From NCBI GenBank assembly GCA_003645745.1, contig QNCH01000034.1, positions 1 through 11,638 of the forward strand: DNA of 11,638 bases, in the 5' to 3' direction. A model generated the notes under the pieces. It did no database searches. It was given only the letters and a program-made list of their open reading frames with translations, and was not told the DNA's origin. Both the position numbers and the translations under genes were made by a program. Shown one piece after another: positions 7,901 to 11,638 of this stretch. Position 1 is the first letter of the stretch. Every line of letters starts with the position of its first letter. Source of the stretch: Candidatus Omnitrophota bacterium. Its GTDB lineage: Bacteria > Omnitrophota > Gorgyraeia > B26-G9.

Positions 7901-10900
7901 AAAGATATAGTTATTCGCGAAATGGTTTTTTAGTTGCTACAAAAAGTTATGGCTTAGGCGGCAGGCAAACCGGAACTACAATTTTTGATAAATATAGCAG
8001 GCCTTTAGCAAGTTTTAATTTTACCGGTTCTGGAGCTTTAAAGATTCCTACGGAATTAAAACAGGTTATAGATAGTGGAATTACTGCAGATCAGCTTGAT
8101 GACGCGGAATTTGAACAATGGAAGCCTTATTTAAAAGGTTTAACGCAAACGTTTGCATATGGAACGGATGGTTTTCTGGATGTAAGTAACTCATGGGGGC
8201 AAGCAACAGAAGTGAATGTAGGTAAAATTTTTCAATTTAGCAACGCATATAATTCAGCAAAAGGTGATGATAAGTATTTATTGGAATATGATTTTAATGA
8301 CGATGGATTGATTAATGAACAGGATTTAGCGATATTTGATAATCAGTTCAGCGGTGCCGCGCAAATAATGGCAGATTATACTGCCGGCGTTATTGGTAAA
8401 GAAGAATTAAATGATTTTGCTAAAACTTTTGGCAGCGAAAGAGTAAAATATTCACCGATTTTTAATGGAACAACAGAGTATGATTCTTACGGCAAAGCGG
8501 ATAAAGTTTTTAATGCGGAAGGTTGTAAGGTGCAGGAATATGCATATAATCAATTGGGATTTATGGAGCAGTCACGATCGTTTTCTCCGCAAAGAGATTC
8601 AGAAGGAGAGGTTCAGTATACCCAGGATGCGAATGGCAATGATGTCCCGATAATGGTACAAACATCATATACAGAGTTTGACGCGTATTCAAAGCCAGTA
8701 TCGACTCATAATCTTTATGATAATGGTGATGATGGACTTCAAAATGCAATGGTTCAAGAGTATGTCTATGATAAAGGTTTTCTTGTGCAAACAAATACTT
8801 TTGGCAGGAATAATTTGCTCACAGGTTATGCTCTTTATGATTCATATGGCCGCCAGACACAAACTTATAATTTTTATACAAATGTGTCTGATGAATTAAT
8901 TAATGCTGAAGTAACAGCAGCTGATTTAGCATTGTTGGGTAGTCTCTGGGATAGTGAATGGGATAGGCAGTATGATTTTAGTAATATGTCTGTAGAAAAT
9001 TTAGCTTTTGAGGCATTGCTTGCTCTTGACCAGGGAGATATGGCCAAAGCAAAAGCATTTGCTTTAAAATGTATATTTACTTATGCGGAACAGGCTAAGC
9101 AGCAGCAGGAAGGTTTAAGTGAATTACCTACATCTAATACAGACATCGCGGCTAATTATGCTTTAAATAGTGTGGGGTCCAGTTTGTTTGTTTTGGGGCA
9201 GGCATTAGAATCAGAGGGTAATACTGAAGGAGCAATTGTTGCGTACAAGATTCAGGCCTTAGATTATTCTTATGCTTATGTTTTAGATTCTTCAGGAACA
9301 GGTTATGATTTAGTTACTGATGCGTCAAGAACACAGTTAGAAGCATTGGGCGCGTCAGGCCAGATTGGTTCTTCAAGTACAGTTGTAGAAGAAGAGGGTA
9401 GTAGCTTGACTGGCCGCTATGTTTATTCTAGTCAGGGATTTCTTAAAGAAGTTAAAAACTATGGCGTTAAAGGTGCTTATTTGGGTAAAACAGTTTTTAG
9501 TAAGCAGGGAAGGCCAACAGAATCTTATAACCAGACATCAGGTATGTATGGTAACAATGGACTTAATCAGACTTTTAATTATGATCAGTTTGGATTTTTA
9601 CAAACAAGCACAGGGTATGGTGAAGATCAGACATTGGTTAGCACTACCTTTTACAATACGTATGGAAAATCAATTAAGGTAGAGAATGAGCAAGGAATTA
9701 TTGTTTCCAGTTATGAATACACTTCTGCTGGATTTTTAGATAAGACTTATGGGCTTACTTTTGTTGTGCCTGAGGTAGGTACTCCAATGCATAATCTGGA
9801 TTTGGTAGTGGAGACTGTTGTTAATGAAGATGGAGAGACTGAGGAACGCACAGGTTATTATGCTGTTACAGGTTATACATTATTTGATGATAGTTCGAAA
9901 CCTACAGAATACTATCAATGTTATTGGAATACTGGAACTGACGTGGATGGTAATTTACAGGGGGTAAAAACTCAGGAATATGTGTATCAGGATGGGTTTG
10001 TCTTAAAAACTAAGAGTTTTGCCCGTAATGGTACATTAACAGGCGAAACTTTGTTTGATAATTATGGCAGGCAGAAAGAAAGTTTTAATGAATTTGGTGA
10101 AAAACAGACATCTTTTAAATATTCTAAACAAGGCTTTTTAGCGAATAGTATTAATTATGGCAGTAAAAAGGTAAAGCTAAGCACAACAGTGTTTGGCAAA
10201 AATGGTAAGCCTGTGGAAAGCTATAATCAGAGAGGTGTTTTAGTCCAGACTTTTGAGTATGATGATTTTACCGGAGCATTGGCAAACAGTTATTCTTATG
10301 GAGCATCAGATGATAATGGTGATCCGACAATGACTGGTAAGACAGAATATGATGAGTTTGGCAAAGCTTTATTCGCATATAATTGTAATGAAACGGGTTC
10401 GGGACATGCGAAAGTTCAGGAATATATTTATGATTTAAATACAGGATTTCTTGACCGAACATTTAGTTTTGGCGAGGATGAAACTTGTTTGACCTTTACA
10501 GTGTATAATGACGCGCAAAGGCCTGAAGGGACTTATTCTGTAGGCATACCGACTTATGGTGAGGGAAATTTGGCTAATGTCGCTGATTATCATGGACTTA
10601 CCGCTGCACATTCTTGTGTTTCAAAAGTGCAGGATTTTGTTTATAATAATAGTGTAGCTGAAGATATGTCTTCGATTCAGAGTTATTTAGCAGGAAACAG
10701 GGAAACTAATACTGGATTTTTGACTTATACAGTTAATTACGCAGATCAGCAAACTGCTACTGGTTATACAACTTTTAATAGATATGGCCAGCAGAAAAAT
10801 TCATATAATGAATTTGATGAGAAAACTACAGCATATAAATATTCCAGAGAAGGATTTTTAGGTGAAACAACGGCCTATGGAATGGGAGGGGTATCAACAA

Positions 10901-11638
10901 GTAAAACTATATATAATGCTAACGGAAGGCCGGAAGCTGTGTATAATGAAAAAGGTATTTTAATTCAGACTTTTGATTATTCCGCGCAAGGATTTTTATC
11001 TTCCAGTTTAGCATTAGGTTCACCAGATGATTCAGGACAGCAACAAGTAGTTAGCAGAACATTTTATGATAAAGCAGGTAGGCAGCAAAATAGTGTTAAC
11101 GCTGAAGGTTTGGCCACAACTTCTTATGATTATAATGAACGCGGCTTTTTAGAGCAGTCAAATAGTTTGACCTTTTTAGAAGGGAATCCTGGCGAGCCTG
11201 GACAAGATGCGGTTACTTTGTCTGATGGAACAGTGGTATATGGATGGTATAAGGTTACAGGTTTTACAACCTATAATGCTGCTTCAAGGCCGGACGCGAG
11301 TTATTCATGTTATGATTCCAGTTACAATGGAACTAATAATAGAACTATGTTATCTCAAACTTTTGAATACAACAAAGATGGAGGAGAAAATAACACTGGT
11401 TTTATTACTGGTACAACAAGTTATACTTTAAACAAATCATCAGAAGGGGATATTGTTTGTCAGGATAATGAGGCTACAGATATTGGCACAGAAGTGGTGG
11501 CCTCAGGCAATACAACTTACAATCGGTATGGCCGTCCGGATGAAACTTTTAATCAGGATGGGGTGCGTATATCACAGAATAAGTATAATAACAATGGTTT
11601 TCTGGAAAGCACATCGAATTATGGTGCTGACAGGCGTT
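4819..11638 (+). CDS. Giant secreted YD/RHS-like repeat protein with inserted TPR-like and EF-hand modules, 3' end outside window
   Basis: One reading frame without a stop from ATG 4819 to the last base: at least 2,273 residues, C-terminus not seen. I translated it line by line and found no frameshift. In order: a signal peptide (1 to 29); a short acidic and proline-containing N-terminus (30 to about 75); a divergent YD-like region (about 80 to 314); then at least 23 double YD units. A typical unit is about 47 residues and reads roughly [TY]-x-[FY]-D-x-x-[GS]-[RK]-P-x-x-x-[YF]-N-x-x-G-x-x-x-Q-x-[YF]-x-Y-x-x-x-G-F-L. Inserted modules are TPR-like A, B and C (about 592 to 750, 836 to 987, 1362 to 1514) and a dockerin/EF-hand-like module (about 1155 to 1196). 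YD repeats of RHS, Tc toxin and teneurin proteins build beta-strand shells or filaments outside the cytoplasm. Here a surface or adhesion role, or an encapsulating shell with a C-terminal effector, are both possible. No membrane segment follows the signal peptide in the visible part. Confidence 0.9.
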   Translation, partial: MNYTLRSYSIIFVLSFAIISILIPNYVNAQSAHRDWQLGVISPEVVDALYNEKIGDQSTSGDLEQDIAPPPIIITTSGGDIYLLNDGGVKAKLKINEKGILETTYNLEGSNAKMIDEFGNEFTYQYNADGKTVNVVNSQGEIVRTENYELGKIVSFAKQGNVTYQYDDNDILLSSTDEWGNVTLYKDGHASEIIDSDGNNAGSYKYNGGILESFTDRTGSITYFAADGIRPVYTTNAENTVTQVYNYDDRGHLTTVVNNVSQQVTSVEEGAYSVVSRVNDETGEEVVTEVYNYDAAGDVSSVTNIAANGVVTGWTEYDGYGRVIAAYNAEGLKVQVYEYNSHNFLQQTVGLGGVDPISGQQTILTYTLFDAKGRPAEVWQQGDGDNMVKIQEYKYKENGLLDETYSLGIKRDEEGNAVILGGNFVYVRLSKTVYDDKNRPKSVYAIVHNENGDYVDEEGNVVTDVADAKEEIQQKYKYDSDGFMVKTYSYGNNGRCTGSIEYDSYSRADKGYNSQGIEIQEYIYGEDGLLDKTISKGDGGEEDVVLGWTVYSAASKPTESYNQSGSLTQKYLYDKNGLLVKTLNFNSADEVGGIVASLLDDLENIADLWNDDWDTLYSAAFGDLSSETLTVQAWIALDEGDTEKALACALKCIKLYSDTANAQQKALDEQGGQTDNIAANYALNDVGTCYFILGNVLESRGMDTEAASAYKIQASEYSGAQAFDPNLPGTTNGGYWLVSDASKEKLGVSGLNIDLPVATGYTVFGGDSKPTSVYSYYSQDGGELHSVKMQDYVYSYTEDIKDDDGNVVGTRTLYSSFVQKTINYGDFAEIIGSTTNPEVTAADLALLGSLWDSEWDRQYDFSNMTVESLAFEALLALDQGDMAKAKAFALKCIFTYSEQAKQQQEGLSELPTSNTDIAGNYYLNNVGSSLFVLGQALESEGNTEGAIVVYKIQALDYSYAYVLDSSGTGYDLVTDASKIRLEALGALDQITPQETANTTSAQVQTSYTLFDDYGRQDKTFNSDGELIQRYSYSRNGFLVATKSYGLGGRQTGTTIFDKYSRPLASFNFTGSGALKIPTELKQVIDSGITADQLDDAEFEQWKPYLKGLTQTFAYGTDGFLDVSNSWGQATEVNVGKIFQFSNAYNSAKGDDKYLLEYDFNDDGLINEQDLAIFDNQFSGAAQIMADYTAGVIGKEELNDFAKTFGSERVKYSPIFNGTTEYDSYGKADKVFNAEGCKVQEYAYNQLGFMEQSRSFSPQRDSEGEVQYTQDANGNDVPIMVQTSYTEFDAYSKPVSTHNLYDNGDDGLQNAMVQEYVYDKGFLVQTNTFGRNNLLTGYALYDSYGRQTQTYNFYTNVSDELINAEVTAADLALLGSLWDSEWDRQYDFSNMSVENLAFEALLALDQGDMAKAKAFALKCIFTYAEQAKQQQEGLSELPTSNTDIAANYALNSVGSSLFVLGQALESEGNTEGAIVAYKIQALDYSYAYVLDSSGTGYDLVTDASRTQLEALGASGQIGSSSTVVEEEGSSLTGRYVYSSQGFLKEVKNYGVKGAYLGKTVFSKQGRPTESYNQTSGMYGNNGLNQTFNYDQFGFLQTSTGYGEDQTLVSTTFYNTYGKSIKVENEQGIIVSSYEYTSAGFLDKTYGLTFVVPEVGTPMHNLDLVVETVVNEDGETEERTGYYAVTGYTLFDDSSKPTEYYQCYWNTGTDVDGNLQGVKTQEYVYQDGFVLKTKSFARNGTLTGETLFDNYGRQKESFNEFGEKQTSFKYSKQGFLANSINYGSKKVKLSTTVFGKNGKPVESYNQRGVLVQTFEYDDFTGALANSYSYGASDDNGDPTMTGKTEYDEFGKALFAYNCNETGSGHAKVQEYIYDLNTGFLDRTFSFGEDETCLTFTVYNDAQRPEGTYSVGIPTYGEGNLANVADYHGLTAAHSCVSKVQDFVYNNSVAEDMSSIQSYLAGNRETNTGFLTYTVNYADQQTATGYTTFNRYGQQKNSYNEFDEKTTAYKYSREGFLGETTAYGMGGVSTSKTIYNANGRPEAVYNEKGILIQTFDYSAQGFLSSSLALGSPDDSGQQQVVSRTFYDKAGRQQNSVNAEGLATTSYDYNERGFLEQSNSLTFLEGNPGEPGQDAVTLSDGTVVYGWYKVTGFTTYNAASRPDASYSCYDSSYNGTNNRTMLSQTFEYNKDGGENNTGFITGTTSYTLNKSSEGDIVCQDNEATDIGTEVVASGNTTYNRYGRPDETFNQDGVRISQNKYNNNGFLESTSNYGADRR
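5053..5760 (+). repeat. Divergent N-terminal YD-like region (residues about 79 to 314)
   Basis: Contains recognisable but irregular YD elements such as DEFGNEFTYQYNADGK, DEWGNVTLYKDG, YNYDDRGHLT and YNYDAAGDVSSV. The spacing is nearer the classic 20-odd-residue YD repeat than the 47-residue double unit that follows. It probably forms the cap or start of the repeat structure. Confidence 0.65.
6592..7065 (+). repeat. TPR-like helical module A (divergent copy)
   Basis: Residues about 592 to 749 contain IADLWNDDWDTLY, a helix pair ending in EGDTEKALACALKCIKLYSD, and NYALNDVGTCYFILGNVLESRG followed by AASAYKIQASEYSGAQAFD. The alternating amphipathic helices, the GD...A.A.ALKC turn and the YxI.A..Y motif look like tetratricopeptide repeats. 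It aligns along its whole length with modules B and C but is much more diverged, so it is the outlying copy of the three. TPR modules normally mediate protein binding. Confidence 0.75.
7330..7776 (+). repeat. TPR-like module B, first copy of a 447-bp direct repeat
   Basis: Residues about 838 to 986 contain LGSLWDSEWDRQYDF, DQGDMAKAKAFALKCIF, NTDIAGNYYLNNVGSSLF and EGAIVVYKIQALDYSYAYV. It pairs gap-free with 8908 to 9354 at an offset of 1,578 bases. I count about 30 mismatches in 447 positions. The tracts 7441 to 7506 and 7681 to 7743 contain no differences. Confidence 0.9.
8032..8142 (+). other. Short helical insertion within a YD unit
   Basis: Residues about 1072 to 1108 (ALKIPTELKQVIDSGITADQL, then DDAEFEQWKPYLKGL) are predicted by composition to be helical. 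They split a YD unit between its FNFTGSG and TQTFAYGTDGFL halves. I do not recognise a family. Confidence 0.4.
8281..8406 (+). other. Dockerin/EF-hand-like calcium-binding module inside the giant protein
   Basis: DFNDDGLINEQD at residues 1158 to 1169 (8290 to 8325) is a perfect 12-residue loop: Asp1, Asn3, Asp5, Gly6, Ile8 and Asp12, followed by LAIF. That is the dockerin/F-hand pattern for one calcium ion. About 20 residues later DYTAGVIGKEELNDFAKTF keeps the Gly6, Ile8, Glu12 skeleton of a second loop but has lost the acidic ligands at 1, 3 and 5. The pair therefore looks like a dockerin-type tandem with a degenerate second half. It lies between two YD units. Confidence 0.7.
8908..9354 (+). 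repeat. TPR-like module C, second copy of the 447-bp direct repeat
   Basis: Residues about 1364 to 1512, nearly identical to module B. Differences cluster at AGNYYLNN versus AANYALNS and at the very end (KIRLEALGA versus RTQLEALGA). The flanking YD sequences are not conserved between the two copies, so the homology is limited to the module. Confidence 0.9.

Larger units (their letters stand above)
5761..11638 (+). repeat. Array of at least 23 double YD/RHS-like repeat units
   Basis: Units start near 5761, 5911, 6100, 6313, 6463, 7093, 7834, 7975, 8470, 8668, 8820, 9481, 9640, 9871, 10042, 10183, 10336, 10494, 10762, 10903, 11059, 11260 and 11512 (approximate, by eye). The uninterrupted pairs 10042/10183 and 10762/10903 are each 141 bases (47 codons) apart. 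Each unit has a first half with [FY]-D-x-[YF]-[GS]-[RK]-P and a second half with Q-x-[YF]-x-Y-x-x-x-G-F-L ending in Y-G, so it equals two classic YD repeats. The array runs off the window. Confidence 0.85.

Noticed and set aside
7330..9354. The 447-bp direct repeat as an insertion sequence or transposon
   Set aside because: It is fully in frame, encodes a folded-domain-like segment, and has no terminal inverted repeats, target duplications or transposase.
8465..11431. Forward and reverse short frames overlapping the second half of the giant gene
   Set aside because: They sit in other frames of the repeat array with Met/Ile/His-rich translations typical of shadow frames.
5761..11638. Repeats in this region as a CRISPR array or DNA satellite
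   Set aside because: Periodicity is in the protein (about 47 residues) with strong nucleotide divergence between units. There are no short identical repeats with unique spacers.

Overview
The window is an AT-rich bacterial stretch with every supported gene on the + strand. It falls into three parts. The left third (1 to 3903) is a compact housekeeping operon: the C-terminal five-sixths of PTS enzyme I (ptsI, cut by the window edge), S-adenosylmethionine synthetase (metK) and a short-form adenosylhomocysteinase (ahcY). Each downstream gene has its own Shine-Dalgarno and sits about 15 to 20 bases behind the previous stop. metK and ahcY are two steps of the methyl cycle: SAM is made, used by methyltransferases, and the resulting SAH is removed.

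The middle (3904 to 4818) is a roughly 900-base regulatory interval. It starts with a small four-cysteine reading frame carrying an in-frame TAA at its ninth codon (3951 to 4148). An imperfect palindrome follows, then a textbook sigma70-type promoter (TTGACA, 17 bases, TATACT) embedded in a cluster of three TTGACA hexamers. Next comes a structured leader RNA ending in a 14-bp intrinsic terminator (4586 to 4629), about 190 bases before the next large start codon. The layout suggests a riboswitch or attenuator. The 3' half of the leader resembles the cyclic-di-GMP-I (GEMM) class, but I could not fold a complete aptamer.

The right part (4819 to the window end) is one uninterrupted reading frame of at least 2,273 codons, still open at the last base. 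It encodes an exported giant protein: a signal peptide, a divergent N-terminal region, then at least 23 tandem double YD/RHS-like repeat units of about 47 residues. Larger modules are inserted into this scaffold: three copies of a helical TPR-like domain (two of them about 93 percent identical in DNA), a dockerin/EF-hand-like calcium-site module, and several acidic loops. By eye the insertions enter the repeat at only two positions, which probably mark the exposed loops of a beta-strand shell.

The organism is an uncultured-type, low-GC, Gram-negative-style bacterium. Giant secreted repeat proteins, the flavour of TPR module (helix, then a YSYA-like motif before a loop) and the short AHCY together suggest Candidatus Omnitrophota or a neighbouring PVC/Elusimicrobia-like lineage. 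This is an inference from resemblance, not a demonstrated assignment. A plausible overall picture is a basal metabolic operon next to an independently controlled surface or secreted giant protein whose expression is gated by premature termination in its long 5' leader.
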